A DNA stretch of 64,000 bases from Carettochelys insculpta. Lineage: Eukaryota; Chordata; Testudines; Carettochelyidae. Where the stretch lies: NCBI RefSeq assembly GCF_033958435.1, contig NC_134138.1, positions 81,640,298-81,704,297 on the forward strand. The letters are read 5' to 3'. Under the pieces are notes generated by a model. It saw nothing but the letters and a program-made list of their open reading frames with translations, did no database searches and had not been told where the DNA came from. Position numbers and translations under genes: made by a program. Positions 33,290 to 47,206 of this stretch are shown in pieces; within the stretch, counting starts at the first letter, position 1, and every line of letters begins with the position of its first letter.

Positions 33290-35245
33290 AACTATTGTCA
33301 TCAATACGAACAGGGAAATCCTTAGTCAGCTTAATCTCAAAAAGGATGCGTACAAGAAATGGAAATGTGGACAGTTGACTAAGGAGGAGTATCAACATAT
33401 GGCTGGAGAATGCCGGGGATTAATCAGGAAAGTGAAAGCACAATTGGAACTGCAGCTGTCAACGGATGTGAAGAAGGGTTTCTACAGGCATGTTAACAAT
33501 AAGTAGGTTATCAGAGAAGGTATGGGGCCATTACTGGATGAGAGAGGTAAGCTAGTGACAGATGATGTAGAAAAAGCTGAAGTACCTAATGCTATTTTGC
33601 CTCAGTCTTCACAGACAAAGTCAACTCCCACACTACGGTCCTAGACCATGCAGTATGGGAAGGTGGAGGGCAGCCATCTGTGGGGAAGGAACAAGTTCTG
33701 AGCTATCTAAAAAACTCGATGTGCACTAATCCACAGGTCTGGATTTAATGCACTCAAGGGTACTGAGGGAATTGGCAGATGTCATTGCTGAACCTTTGGC
33801 CATTATCTTTGAAGACTCTTGGAGATCCGGGGAGATACCGGATGACTGGAAAAAGGCAAACATAGTGCCCATCTTTAAAAAAGGAAAGAAGGACAATGCA
33901 GGGAACTATAGACTGGTCAACCTTACCTCAATCCCTGGGAAAATAATGGAGGGGATCCTGAAGGAACGTATTCTGGAGCACTTGGAAGAGGGGAAACTGA
34001 TCAAAAGTAGCCAACATGGATTCACCAGGGGCAAGTCCTGCTTGAGCAATCTGGTTAGCTTCTATGATGAGGTAACAGGCCCTGTGGATGTGCGGAAGTC
34101 AGTGGATGTGATATACCTTGACTTCAGCAAAGCTTTTGATATGGTCTCCCCCAACATTCTTGCCCATAAGTTAAGGAAATATGGATTGGATCCTTGGACT
34201 ATAAGATGGATAGAAAGCTGGCTTGATGGTTGGGCCCAAAGGGTAGCGGTCAATGGCTCAATATCTGGATGGTGGTCAGTTTCGAGCAGAGTGCTACAAG
34301 GCTCAGTTCTGGGCCTGGTGTTGTTCAGCATCTTTATTAATGACCTGGATAAGGGACTGGATTGCACCCTCAGCAAGTCTGCAAATGACACAAAACTAGG
34401 GGGAGAGGTAGATACATTGGAGGGTAGAGAGAGAATCCAGAGTGACCTGGGTAAATTGGAGGAGTGGGCCAAAAGAAACCTGATTCAGTTCAACAAAGAG
34501 GAGTGTAGAGTTCTGCACCTGGGGCAGAAGAATCACAAGTATTGTTCTAGGCTGGGGACTGACTGGCTTAGCAGGAGTACAACGGAAAGGGACCTAGGGG
34601 TTATGGTGGATGAAAGGCTGGATATGAGTAAACAGCGTGCCCTAGTATCCAAGAAGGCTAAGGGCATACAAGCATGCATTAGGAGGGGCATTTTGAGCAG
34701 ATCTAGAGAGTAGTTGTTCCCCTCTATTCGGCATCTGGAATATTGTGTCCAGTTTTGGGCGCCCCAGTATAAAAAGGATATGGATGTGCTGGAGCAGGTT
34801 CAGTGGAGGGCAACAAAAATGATTAAGGGTCTGGAGCACAAGACCTATGAGGACAGGCTGAGGGATTTGGACATGTTTAGTTTACAGAAGGAAAGACTTA
34901 GAGATGATTTAATAGCAGTCTTCAACTTCCTGAAGGGGAGCTCTAAAGAAGAGGGTGAGAAACTATTCTCAGTAGTGTCAGATGGCAGAACAAGGAGTAA
35001 TGGTCTGAAGTTGAAGAGGGAGAGGCGTATGTTAGATATTAGGAAAAATTACTTCACCAGGAGGGTGCTGAAGCACTGGAATGTGTTGCCTCGAGACGTG
35101 GTGGATTCTCCATCCCTCGAGGTTTTTAAGTCCCAGCTTGACAAGTTCCTGGCTGGGATGACCTAGTGGGGGTTGATCCTGCTTGAAGGAGGGGGCTGGA
35201 CTAGATGACCTCTTGAGGTCCCTTCCAGCCCTATGATTCTATGAT
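33290..35245 (+). mobile_element. CR1 LINE, 5'-truncated, catalytically damaged
   Basis: About 2 kb of CR1. Degenerate sequence at 33290-33747 is followed by a reverse-transcriptase frame from 33748, with FKKGKKDNAGNYRLVNLTS, QHGFTRGKSCLSNL and VDVIYLDFSKAFDMVSPN. The catalytic FADD motif reads SAND, losing one of the paired aspartates. A single in-frame TAG (34711-34713) separates it from the remaining C-terminal 150 codons (34714-35166). The 3' end is GATTCTATGAT, as in CR1. The element is dead and lies within the minisatellite. Confidence 0.9.
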
Positions 35246-35700
35246 CTCTCTCTCTCTCTCACACACACACACACCAATTTATATTACTACCCAATGACCG
35301 TGACAACTCTATCACTGACATACACAGTAAAAATGATATACTCCCAGTACTGACTCTTACACTGATACTGACACACGTACACCACTTGGAGCTACTGACA
35401 CTGACAACCTCAATACTGACATAGACAGTGACACACACATTCACCAATGCTGACATAGAGTGACACTGACAGACACAAACGTACACCAGTACTGACATGC
35501 ACAGTGACAATGACACCTCCCATACTGATAGACAGTGACAATCACACTCTCACTGCTGCACACATACAACCCCCCCCCCCAAATAATGACACTTGCAGTG
35601 ACAGATACACAGGCTACCATACAGCAAAACTGATACACAACATCAACACTTACACATATATGGTGACACGGATATATAGCAACACAGACAACAAAAAATC
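35246..35700. repeat. Minisatellite, third block, with CT/CA tract
   Basis: A (TC)n(AC)n tract (about 35245-35273) is followed by degenerate ACTGACA/CAGTGACAC units to about 35700. This is the right-hand remainder of the array split by the CR1 insertion. Confidence 0.75.
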
Positions 35701-38700
35701 ACTTATGTGACAAGGTGCTCTTTGGCAAGGAAGGGATAGTAAGATTAGTAATTGCAAGTCTAATTAAAGATGTAGCCCTGAACTTGGATCTGGTAGACCA
35801 CTCAGTTGAGAACTGGACAACAGAAGACTTCAGTGACTTCCCCCGCAGTACCACCTACACAGAAAAATTCCAGAGAATCAATTCATGATACAGCCCACTC
35901 AGCCCCATACCTAGCAATAGTCCCTAAATAGTTGAAACATGGATAAACAAACCTGCATACAATAGGGAGACGCATAAAGAAAACAAGATAGAAATAAAAT
36001 CTATTTATGAGCACGCATGAACACAATGCAGTGATGTCTCATATTCTGCATGCTCTTCATAAATCTAAACATAATCCCCTATTCGCAACATTATGAAAAT
36101 TACCTAATGTGCTATAAGTAGCTGGAAGATACAAGACTGACCTTGATCTTTGGTCACAGACCTACATCTCTGATTTATTCAGACTGCCATGACAGGACCA
36201 TATTACACGATACCTGATTAGGCAAAGATAGCCCTGTACACTGCCACAGTAGCGATAAGGAACAGCTAAATACATGCTGTAAAGTTGTGGTGTCTAATCC
36301 GTGGCTTTTGAGGCACTAATTTGTGGCCCTATAGGGCAAAATGTGTTAAAAGAAAATGTATTCAGTTGCAATTTGAAAATATGATCCCTGAACCCTGCAA
36401 TTTTAAACCTGATGAGAGTTTGAACAAGTTCTGTCACTCTGGGGATGAGAGAGAGGTTTGTCTGCCCGATTACCTCCCACCTGCAGCCCTAGCACAAGCT
36501 CTGGCTTGAGCAAAGAGCACCCTGCACCATAGGCACAGGAACTAGGGCTGCAGTGGCAGGGTGGGTGCTACAGCAACCCAGGATTTCACAAGAGGCTCCG
36601 CTACTGGCCCTGCAGGAGAGGCCCCTGCTTCCAGCCCTGTGCCTAGTCTATTTTTCTGGCCCCACATTGGCTCCTTGTTGCCAGCCCTGCATGCATAACC
36701 ATCCTCAGGATTTATGGGGCCCTAAACAGTATTATTAAACTACTGACCCCCCCCGCAAAAACCACCCCGCTTTGCTGACAAACATCGAGCTTTATAAACA
36801 GTGGACAGCCTGTTGCAGCCTGGCCTTACAGCTCGGGGGCTGTCAGGGATGAGGCAGAAGGATACTGAGCCACTGGGCCCACCTCACAGTGGCAGAGTCA
36901 CAGTTCCCAGCAGAGACCCTTACACACTCTCCCTCATGCAGAATGCCCTGTGTTGGTGCATTTGGTTCTGTGAATATGACCTCTGCCTGAGGAGCCTGCA
37001 AGCATGCACTGGGTGTGTCGGAGCTCACGTGTTCAGTCTTAGTGGAGCCTCACAGTTTTGGGTGGCCTACACGGCCACATGTTACACATGCCTAAGGACA
37101 GCCCAGCTCCCATGTGGGCTCCACTGCTGGCCCTGCAGCTTGGATCCCAGCTGCTAGCACTGTGCCTGGGGTTCTGGATGCTGGCCCCCCACCTGGCCCA
37201 CACCTACCCACAGCTGTGATCCCAGCCTCAGCCCCATTACCACTGCCTGGGTCCCCACTTCTGGAGACATGGCCCTGCTCCTGGCCCCAGCGCAGGGTAG
37301 GAGGGGCAATCTGGCTAAGGGAATTGGCTTTCAGCATCCCCACGATTAAAAGTATCACAGTGCCACTGCTCTGAACAGTTGTTTCCCCTTCTCTGCCTCA
37401 GCTGTTCAAGTGCTCCCCTGCTGGCTGACTCTTGCATTGTAGGGAGGAGGAAGGAAAGAACTCAGGCTGCTGTGTTACTTGCTTCCTCGCTGGACGACAG
37501 GAGCCCTGGAGAGAGCAGATAGCAATTTGATTGGTCCTACTCAAACAGAGGTGAGCACATAGTTGACTCCCTTCTGCCACACAGCTTTCTGGGGAGGATC
37601 AGGAAATTGGGATAGTGGAGGGGGCAGGGAGCACAGGTGTCCTTAACCCTAACAGCCACAGAGGTTTCTGTTTTAGGTGGAGGATCAGCAAACTGTTCTA
37701 TACCATCTTCAGTAAGGGCCTGACTCTATATCATTGAAGACAGCTGGAAAACTACCATTGCCTTCAATATTGCAGGACTGAGACTCCAAATGATAATAAA
37801 ATACCAGACTAATAACAGCACAAATGATAATAAAATACCAGACCAATAACAGTACAATCTATGAAAATCAAATTGGTCTCCTCTGTGAAGAAAACAACAC
37901 AACCAACAAAATCTTTACTCTAAATACACCCAGAAAAAAATAGCAGAAAGATACCCGCTCTCCTTACAGACTTGAATATAGCTTGAAAATGGACTGTTGC
38001 CAGCTCTTGTTATCTTCTTGCAAGTCTCATGATATATGCTATTTTTCTTAAAGCCCCAGTTCCTGTAGACTGGCGATTATGTGAAAATACCAGCTTTCAT
38101 GGGGAAAGGAAGGGTTACAACCCTCATGGTTGCAAAGTAAAGCTTGAAAATGTAACCTGACTATCCTAAAGGCTCAAAAACCAGAAGGCAGTACAAGGAA
38201 ACCAAATCATATTATGTTATTAAAATCAAAAGATTTTTGGAGCCTGTGCTTGGCTCATGATTTTTGAATACTTGAAGTTCACAGTGCAGAGTTTTCAACT
38301 CATTTTGACACCCAGGACTGAACTGTGAACTGACATACCTTAGAAATAATGGGAAAATATACGAGTTAATTCAATCTGTGTATGACTCCATAATATATAG
38401 GGTAAAAAAAATTGGAACAGAAACTCTAAGGGAGACAGAGGAGTAAAACAGGGAAGTCATCTCTGTGCAGCACTTCCCAATATAACATCTACTACTCTCT
38501 TTGCAAAACTTCCCAAACCTCACACTCCAACAAAACAATTCAGAGATAAAAAGATTACTGCAGGTTAATGCCCCAAAATACTATCTTCTCCTACACAAGA
38601 AAGTCTACAAAGATGTCTACATCTGCTAGAAACCTACTGTAGCACGATTAAGCCAGAAAAAAAAGAATAAAAAAAAAGCCCTAAACAAAATAACATGAAA

Positions 38701-41700
38701 TTTTATAACAGAGACAGGAAAATTGAACACTCCTTAAACTACATGTATCAGGGCCTCATATTAGACAGGTCAGTGAAGTTCAGATTGGCTATAAAATCAC
38801 TGTAGGAAGAAAATTCTGTGGGCATTATCTTACATAAAGAAACCACTAGGTAAACGCAGCGTTTGAATAAATCTACTGCTAAAGAACATTCCATTCTGAT
38901 GGCATCCCAAGCAAGGCAGCAAACACTCTCTCCATTGCAAGGATTCAGAGGATCATACATTAAACGTAAATGAAAGTATGATTATTGACTCCGACTCTCT
39001 GAGTTGCATAATCCTCATGGCCTACCTATGAAAGAAACAACCCCAACCAAAGCTGAAAAATGATCAAGATGCTAGAAAGAGGAGGGTCTGAACCACCAGT
39101 GTAATACAGATGGTGTGATGCTTTCTACTTCAACATCTAAATCATGAGTGCGTTTGGCAAAGACATTTCACCAAATTATCAGGAATCCAAAAATATTTTT
39201 ATCAAAAAGCATTGAGTAGAAAACAAAATTAAAAAAAGACAAAAATAAAATAAAAAAAAACCCAAAAAGCTCAAATAAAACATGACCCAGAGAGAAAAAT
39301 TTCAGAGATGGAACTGTTAGGTCTGGTAACCTGCCAGCAGATCATTTAAAGTCCCCATTTAAAAAAAAACCAAAAAAACAAAAAACAAAAAAAAAAAACC
39401 CTACAAAACCAGGATTAGCAATGAACTCTGATGACAAATGGATACATGAGATAAAACTCTAGGCACAGAATGACACCACATCCTGGACAGTGTGTACCTA
39501 CCGTTGACAAATACCTAAGGCAGGGTGGGGAGGGGGTTATTTCTTTTGCCCTGGTAATATTTGTACAGCTTATCATGCCAATAAAGTACTATTGAATCAA
39601 ATTGAATTTGATTTCACAGATACACACAGTAACATGAGCACTGACATACACATAACAACAAACAGTCTCATGAGCACACACTAATAACAACAGAGCTGCA
39701 GCTGCTCCTGCTGTCTCCTTGGCAAACAAGCCTCTAGGATATGCCCCCGGCCACACACACTTAAGGCAGTCTGAGTCATTTCTGTTTGATGAGAAATAAC
39801 CGTATCTTTTCCTTGTAGAAAATACTGCACTGAAGACCAAACTACAATATTGCAGTAAATCATCATAGAAGGACAAAGTAAAGAAGGACTAGCCTACAAT
39901 GACCAGTGAAAAGGGCTAGCATTCTTCTAGTGAACCATCTTTCCCCAGCCAGGGTAGAGATGGTTTGAAATCCGTGATTTCTTTGGTTAGTGCAACCTGG
40001 TCTTACATTTGGTTTGAGTGAGAAGTTTGGTTCATGAGAAAAACACCCTGTTTTCCTCTGCCATTCAGAGTTCTGTAGATGCTGCACACACCCCAGTCAC
40101 ATAGGTAGGCCTATCCAAGGATGCCAATGCTGCTGCGCATTTCTGGATGTGTGAGTATTGTGGTTGTTATGAAAGGCAGAAAAAATTGGCCATGTATAAT
40201 GTATTTCACAGCTGAATTATGAAATAGAGGATGTGCTTCATGCCTCCATTCTCTCCAGAGGGCTGGGCTTCTTGTCAGGACTACAATCCCATGATGCATC
40301 TTCATTGAGACCATGGTGCATCATGACAGATGAAGTCTGGTCAGGGAGCTGAGCCCGTAAGGAAGGAAGAGGCCATGAGGTTCTCAATCTGCACCTCAGC
40401 AGGGAAGGCAGGTACAACTTTATGTTGAAATGTTTTGATTCAGGAAAGTTGGAGCACTTCAGTTTGATCAAAAATATAAAAATGAAGCATTTCAGAACAT
40501 TTCGCAACATGAAAAATTTAGCTTTTTTGACTTTTGGTCTCAATGCAGTATGAAAACACGTCAGAACTTCTCACAGGACTGAAATTACTATTTTTGCTTA
40601 GCTATGCTTGTGATGGAGATTGGAGTAAATCCAATTCTTTAGATAATATTTTGACAGCAGCTGTGCTCATGTACAACCATCCTACTACTACCCTTAGTAT
40701 TACCATGGTGGTCTTACAGTACGTTCTCCACAGAGAGCCTATCAGCTGAAATTTGGCCCAAAATTAAACTTAGGTAAAGTCAGGTTTTCTAAAACCTAAC
40801 ATTTATAGCAATATGTCCATAGCTGGGCAGAGGGGTTGCTTGAATTTAAATACCACAATGTAGCACTGTCAATTACTAGTAGGGAAAGGAACTGTAAACA
40901 GAATTGAAACTAAGGTAATATGTTGCCACTGTCCAAGCTGAGAGAAATGGAACATTATTTTTACTATTACATGTATTTGTATTAGAGTTGCTACCTAGCA
41001 AGTTTTCCGCAGGCCGGTCTCTCTTTTGTGGTAGGTTTCCTGGGAAAATACTAAGTACACGCTGCTGGCTGTGCAGTTTTACCAGCCATGGGTATCCTGA
41101 TGTTCTAGGTTTTTGTAGCTCAGAGGTGGCAACCACAGGCTTTGTACTGCAGCAGCACCAAAAGGCCCTATTCAGGATCAAGGAACCATTGTGCTAAGCA
41201 CTGCACAGCCTCAAAAGAAGAATTGGTTCATGAGCCAAAAATATATATATGTAAACAAAGAGTGTAAATAGTGAGAAAACAGTTGGATTTTAATTTTTTT
41301 TCCACTCTGAGTAATCTAGAGTGTTATACGTATGTTTGTTTACAAGAGATGGCATTTAAAGTAACTGTCCCTATATGACTAACATTTGTGAATGAACTAG
41401 GGTTGCCAAGTGTCTAACTGCACATACCCGAACACCCTTGCCACACCCCTTCCCTGAGGTCCTGTTCACTGTTCACTCTTTTCTTTGCTTGCTTTCCCCT
41501 ACCCTCACTCACCTTCACAGGGCTGGGGCAGGAGGTTGGAGTGCAGGAGGGAGTTTGGGGTACAGGCTCTGGGAGGGAGTTTGGGTATAGGAGGGAGCTC
41601 AGGGCTGGGACAGGGATTTGGGGTGTGGGAAGGAGGAAGGGTGTGGGCTCTAGCCAGGTGGTGCTTACCTTGTGTAGCTCTTGGAAGCAACTGGCATGCC

Positions 41701-42102
41701 TGGCTCCTAGACTCATAAGCAGCCAGGTGGCTCTGAATGCTTCCCTTGCCAGTAGGCACCGCCCTTACAACTCCCATTGGCTGCAGTTTCTGGCCAATGT
41801 GAGCCTCAGAGTCAGTGCTAAGCTCTGGGGCAGTGTGCAGAGGCCCTCTGGCTGCTCTTGTGCCTAGAAACCAGATGGATGTGCCAGTAGCTTCTGGGAG
41901 CCATGCAGAGCCAGGACAGATAGGGAGCCTGCCTTAGCCCCACTCTGCCACCAACTAAACTTTTAGCTGCTTATTAAAATCTCCCAGATTGGTTTCAGTA
42001 GTCACTGGGAGATTTACTTTGATTCCAGGAGACTGTCAGCCAAGCTAGGAGAGCGGGCAATCTTAGAGTGAACCCACAAATGGCTCTAGTGTAGACACAC
42101 AT
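35701..42102. other. Long non-coding stretch with unclassified repeats
   Basis: No coding exon was recognised. GC-rich low-copy-looking text at 36460-37360 is probably an unclassified dispersed repeat. A 33-bp tandem duplication lies at 37786-37854. A-rich tracts occur at 39230-39405. A sequence ending CCAATAAAGTACTATTGAAT with TTGAA-type repeats at about 39575-39612 looks like a retroelement 3' tail. At 41400-42060 there is a GC-richer repeat (GGCAGGAGGTTGGAGTGCAG, CTCCCATTGGCTGC) of a type common in turtle genomes. Confidence 0.4.
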
Positions 42103-42105
42103 ACT

Positions 42106-42526
42106 GGCTGCATCTATACTAGCAAGTTCTTTTGAAAATACAGGCCTTTTCTGAGAGATCTCACGGAACGTCTACACACAAATTGCGCTCTTTCAATCTG
42201 AAATTGAAAGAACTCAACACTTATTCCAGCGGCCCTCTTCCTGATGAGGAAGAGCGCTTTTTGCCAAAAGATTCTTTCAGAAAGAAAGTATGTAGACAGT
42301 GCAGAGGCCCTTTTTTCAAAAGAGCAGTCCTCATGGCGCCAGATTTTTTGATCCCCGGCCCGTTTATTCAAAAGAGCTGGGGGCTGTGTGGACACTCGCT
42401 ATCAAAAGAGCAGATCGATATTTGATATGCTTTTTTGTGTGTGGATTCGCTTTTATGAAATAAGTTTTTGGAAGAGATGTTCCAGAATAACTTCTTTTGA
42501 AAGATCTCTGCAGTGTAGACGTAGCC
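42106..42526. mobile_element. Harbinger-like MITE (TTTCAAAAGA type)
   Basis: It has ends GGCTGCATCTATACTAGCAAG and reverse-read GGCTACGTCTACACTGCAGAG, with ACT on both sides (42103-42105, 42527-42529). The interior is similar to 26282-26725, with CTTTTGAAAGA and GATGAGGAAGA motifs. It encodes no protein. Confidence 0.8.
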
Positions 42527-45500
42527 ACTATGTCCTCTTTCACTTTCTCTGCATCACATCTGGTGGAGGACCAGTGCTACTAAAGGCCCTGCATTTCTGG
42601 GAGCAGAGCAGTTTTTTTGAGAGAATGGGAGGAGGCTGGAGTCAGAGTTATACTTTATTAAAATCAATTGATGTCTTCAGGAGGCTTTGAATCATACCCT
42701 TCTTCTCAAAGAAGTGAGAAAAAGGGTCTCCAGATCCTACCTCCCCAAGAAGAAGAGAAAGTTTTGGAATCTGGAGAAGCTGGCTGAAGGAAGGGGTCTC
42801 CTACAAGCGGGAATGACACTGAAAAGATCTGGAAGAACTGGGGCTTGGCCCTCCTTTCCTGCAGTTAGCTTTCTCCAGCATCACAACCTCCAGTAGTTAT
42901 ATTATCTTCATGTGCCTTAGAGGGTGTTGGTGCAGTCTCCAGCTTCTCAGTAAACAACATTCAGGGCTGGTAACATGGCTGTCTACAAAGTTTTTGAGGT
43001 ATGCTGTTTCTAGAGACAGCCTAATATTTTGCATTCATATCTATTAGATTGTGGAGTAGTCTTCCAAGGAAGGAGGAAAAAGCCATATTGTGTGAGTCAT
43101 TTAAAGCAAGACTGGACAAAGCACAGAATAATACACACCAAGAAAAAAATCTTTCAGTATCAGGGGATGGACTTGATGACCTGATAGCTTTTTCTTCACC
43201 TCTAATATCTCTGCTTACAATGCTCCTTTATTTCAAGGGATACCACATCATGTCACAAACAATAAACCAGAAAATACAACCACCTCTGAGGCAGATAGCT
43301 GTAGCCATCAGTCAGCCTGCACACGTTGTACAATAATGAGGAAAAGCAGAACCATTATTATATTTTTTTCATTATTGAACTAATATGAGTGCTGTATTCC
43401 AATATCCTTCTACAGCCAGTGTACACAGGGGAAAGAAAAAGTGGGTGCATCATTGAATGCTGTAGTTCTAACTAAAGATCAACACATGGATGTGATTCAG
43501 TGCAGACAGGGAGACGAATTTCAGTTAAACCTTTAATAGATTACTATGTTGTATTTGGAACATCCTTTAATCCTAACTCTTTTTTTTCAGATTGTTCATT
43601 GACAGTAACAGTTAAAGAATAGAAAACATTCTTCCTTTTTACATGAAAAGAGAAAAAATGCAACAAAGGCTATGGGAAAAATTTGAACCTAGCACTGGAT
43701 GCATGCTCAGTTTGAGCACAGAATATTGCTAATAACAATTATGAAGATTCTCACCATGTGCAGTTTAACTGCTGCAGAAATAAAAGAATAATCATTAATC
43801 TTAATTGTACAGGAGTAGGCTATTTTCACCCTAATCTTTGTGCTGGATAAATTGTGCCTTAAGTTTATTGGTATAAACCCATTCTATGAGTTAGTAAACA
43901 CAAGGGGATGAATAGATTAGGACAAGGATCTTCACAAGTGTGATTGTAATAGTGATCACTTTTGAGGGAAGTTCTCTGATTTCCTTTTTTTCTTTCTCAT
44001 TTCAACAGCAAAACAACATTCGTAAGGGACGAAATTGTATTCAGAGTCCTATTTTGTGATCTGTTCATTTTAGATATGAGATTGCAACCAAATACTGTAC
44101 ATTAAAAAGGAAAGTTTGTACACTAGTATCCTTCAGAATTTGGGCTTTGATAAATGCAGGAACTAGCAATATGAAAAGAGAAACTGAAAACAAGGAGTCA
44201 GTGAATTTTCATTGCTAATTGTGGTTCAGGAGCAGGTTTTGATTCCCAGCCCTCAGATGAGTGGTGTCTGAACATGCCTGAGAAGATACACATAATCCCT
44301 GTGGAAGGTGCAAACTGTAAATTTGCTAAAGCTCTGAAAGAAGCCAGGGGCTTGGATTACAGGAAGAGGAGTGGCTCAACTGGGGGGAAGGAGAAGTAAC
44401 TAGGAGAAACATGGTGGAAAAGTACATGTTATCTTATTGCTTCTAGAAAGAGTGCCCAATTCTGCACCTCTTACTCATGCAAATAAAATCGTCCCATTGC
44501 TTTCACTATAGAAGTGTTTGATTGCACTGTGAGTTCTCATGAGAAAGGCAGGAAAGATTTCTGTAATTAACACAGACTAATAAAGAAGGCAGATGGGTTT
44601 TATTTAAAAAAAACAAAAACTGAGTCCAGTGGATCTTCAAAATAATTTTTAAAAACTGTATTAGTTCATTCTCTTCTCTTATCATACAGCCCTAAAAGCC
44701 AAATAGAGCTGATATGTTGCATGGGTTTTCTTAAGGAGGAGGAGTCAGATCTAAAATTGGCAAGCATTCCTACAGCACAATTAGCTCTGGGGTCACTTTT
44801 GGCTGAACATTTGCTGTGAGAGATTTTCCCATCTAAAGGAAGTCACCAAAATGGTTTGTATGGGTTCATGTTTTCAGTCTCTGCCTCATGATTCATTTTC
44901 TCTTAGATCATCTTCAGATATTTGGTTGTTCACATCAATGGCTGTTGTGAAAAATTAATTGGAATCATGAGGCTATGTGCCAGGGCTGCAAATATCTTCC
45001 CAGTAAAACCCTGCTAACGCTGACTTCAATATGCAGAAGCTGCATGTTACAGCTGAACGGTGAAAGGTGCTCTCCATCTGCAGATGTCCGGCTCCTAATG
45101 ATCATGCTGGTCTGGTCTGAACATGTGGTTGAGCAGTGTTTTTCTAATCTTGGTTCTGTTGGCAGTGATTGGGCTGTTAGGGCTTGGGACTTTGCAGTGG
45201 GGGAGGAGAGAGAATAGTGAGGGAGTGAGAGTTGGAATAAATGGTTTGAACAGTCCCAACTGTCCTTTCCTCACAGAAACACAGGCTTTGTAGTCTACAT
45301 TGGCCTGTGCTGTAAGTCAGGCCTTTGCGAGCAGTAGATTTGATTGTGTCTGCTCTTGCAAACTGAGCAGCTGTTGTAAGAGAAATAAAAATAAAAGAGG
45401 GTTTGTCCTTTGAATTATGGAAATATAATTTAGTCAGGCACAAAATACTCAAGTAACTCTTTAAAAGTCACCACATTTACTTTAGGGAACTATATTTCTC

Positions 45501-47203
45501 AAAAATCAATCTTTGCAGAAACTATAGTACAGAAACCATCTTTCAAAACAATATCAGCCAGCTAGTTTAGTGTTTGTGAAAGCTGTCATCCCAACAGGGC
45601 TGGAGATCAAACTCTCCTGTTCACACAACAAGGAAAAGTAGGTGCAGTGCCAGCCCCACCTCTAGCACCTTGCTCAGGTCTCTCAATCCCTTCTAGCAGA
45701 GTAGGTAAGTCTACTCAGCTCTACGCCAGTGTGCATATTTGGTCAGGAGAACGGGGAAGGGATGGAGTACCTCTGTGCTCTGGCATTTCCTGGCTTCTTT
45801 GTCATTGGAGCATGGTGTGATTTACTATATCTGCTGGGTGCTGCATTAGTAAATGGTGTGATAGGACTTCACCAAAGATCCACGTTTCAAAGCTGTTTAT
45901 AATTATGTCTACATAACCAAGAGTTATGGCCCAAGAGTTCAGGGTTTGTAAAGGTGACATAAAGCCATTTATGTCTCTTTATCTGACTCTACCATCAGCT
46001 ATGCCAGGCAAAGGATCAGTGCACTTTAAGCACTGGCTCTTTGTCTCTCTTCTGAGATTGCTAACAAAGGTACGAGTTAATGGTTTGTTGCAGCAGTGGA
46101 TTTGGCGATGGAGATGGCTGTCCACTGGGAGCTGTGCTAAGATTATGAGTCCATTACTTGTAGGCCACTGAAAGGTGGCCACTGAATCACAGATGGAAGA
46201 GATTAGGTCCTCCAGTCCATCCCCCTGCCAGTCCAGGATTGTTCCTTACAACATATTAGGGAGTAAGTAACAACTCTCAGGAACAACAGTCCTAGACAAA
46301 ATTTGAACCAGTGAGCCAGAGGCAAGAGCTCTATATCTTGTTAGAAGTCTCCTGATCTTTCCTGACTTTTCAAAGTTTTTTATGATTTAGCCAGGATTAT
46401 TTTTAAATAATAATTTTTTTGTGGTTTTCTTACTGAGCTGTGTTGATCTATGGCTGTGGAATTCTCCAGGAACCCAATTATAATATGTGGATCTGGGTGT
46501 ATTCATATCACGTTATTTATCAAAATTGCTCCCTCTGGGAACATCCTTACATCTGGGGTTATGACTATTTGGGAAATAATTCAAAAACACACATTTAATT
46601 TCACTAGCAGCACTTTGGAGTAATGAGTTCTCATGTAAACTGTGCTTCAGTGTTAGGTTACTTTTGGCATACAGTAGTTGCATTTCATTTGTCTGAAAAA
46701 AGGTGGCATTATAGGTCTACACTGCTTTCTGCAAGTGCATGATTACTTGTAATGTATAGCATGATTTAAAGTATAACAAGTTAACTGTTAAGTTTTGTTG
46801 AGACAAGAAAAAATGTTAAAAGCGAAAATGTAATTAGGTTTCTTACTACATTTCAGTAATCTGGAGCAAATAATTAATAGCAAGATTACAGGATCAGAGA
46901 ATATAGTTTTCTTTTGAAACCCTACATGTATGCACTCACACATTACACCCCTAAGCATCACCAACAGGAATAGACTCAGTTGCTTTCCTACAATTACCTG
47001 TTTAGGGGAAAAGATTTCTCACTATCGCCACACGTAACACAAATACAGAGAACAGTCAGTTTCAAAGTAAGGAAAAAGTGAATTTTATTATATGAAAAGT
47101 GCTGAATTGCCAGCACTAGGAGATGAAGTCCTCAATGCTCAGAATATATAAAACACTAGTAGTGGCAGCAGAAGCTGACCCAGCCAAGCTCTGCGTAGAA
47201 CTA
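42527..47203. other. Intronic DNA with old CR1 fragments
   Basis: Short LINE relics are present: about 43030-43215 (+) resembles a CR1 3' region (GTGGAGTAGTCTTCCAAGGA, GGGGATGGACTTGATGACCT), and about 46185-46285 resembles the minus-strand CR1 end (GGTCCTCCAGTCCATCCCCC). The remainder is AT-rich without recognised coding exons. Confidence 0.45.
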
Positions 47204-47206
47204 GAA

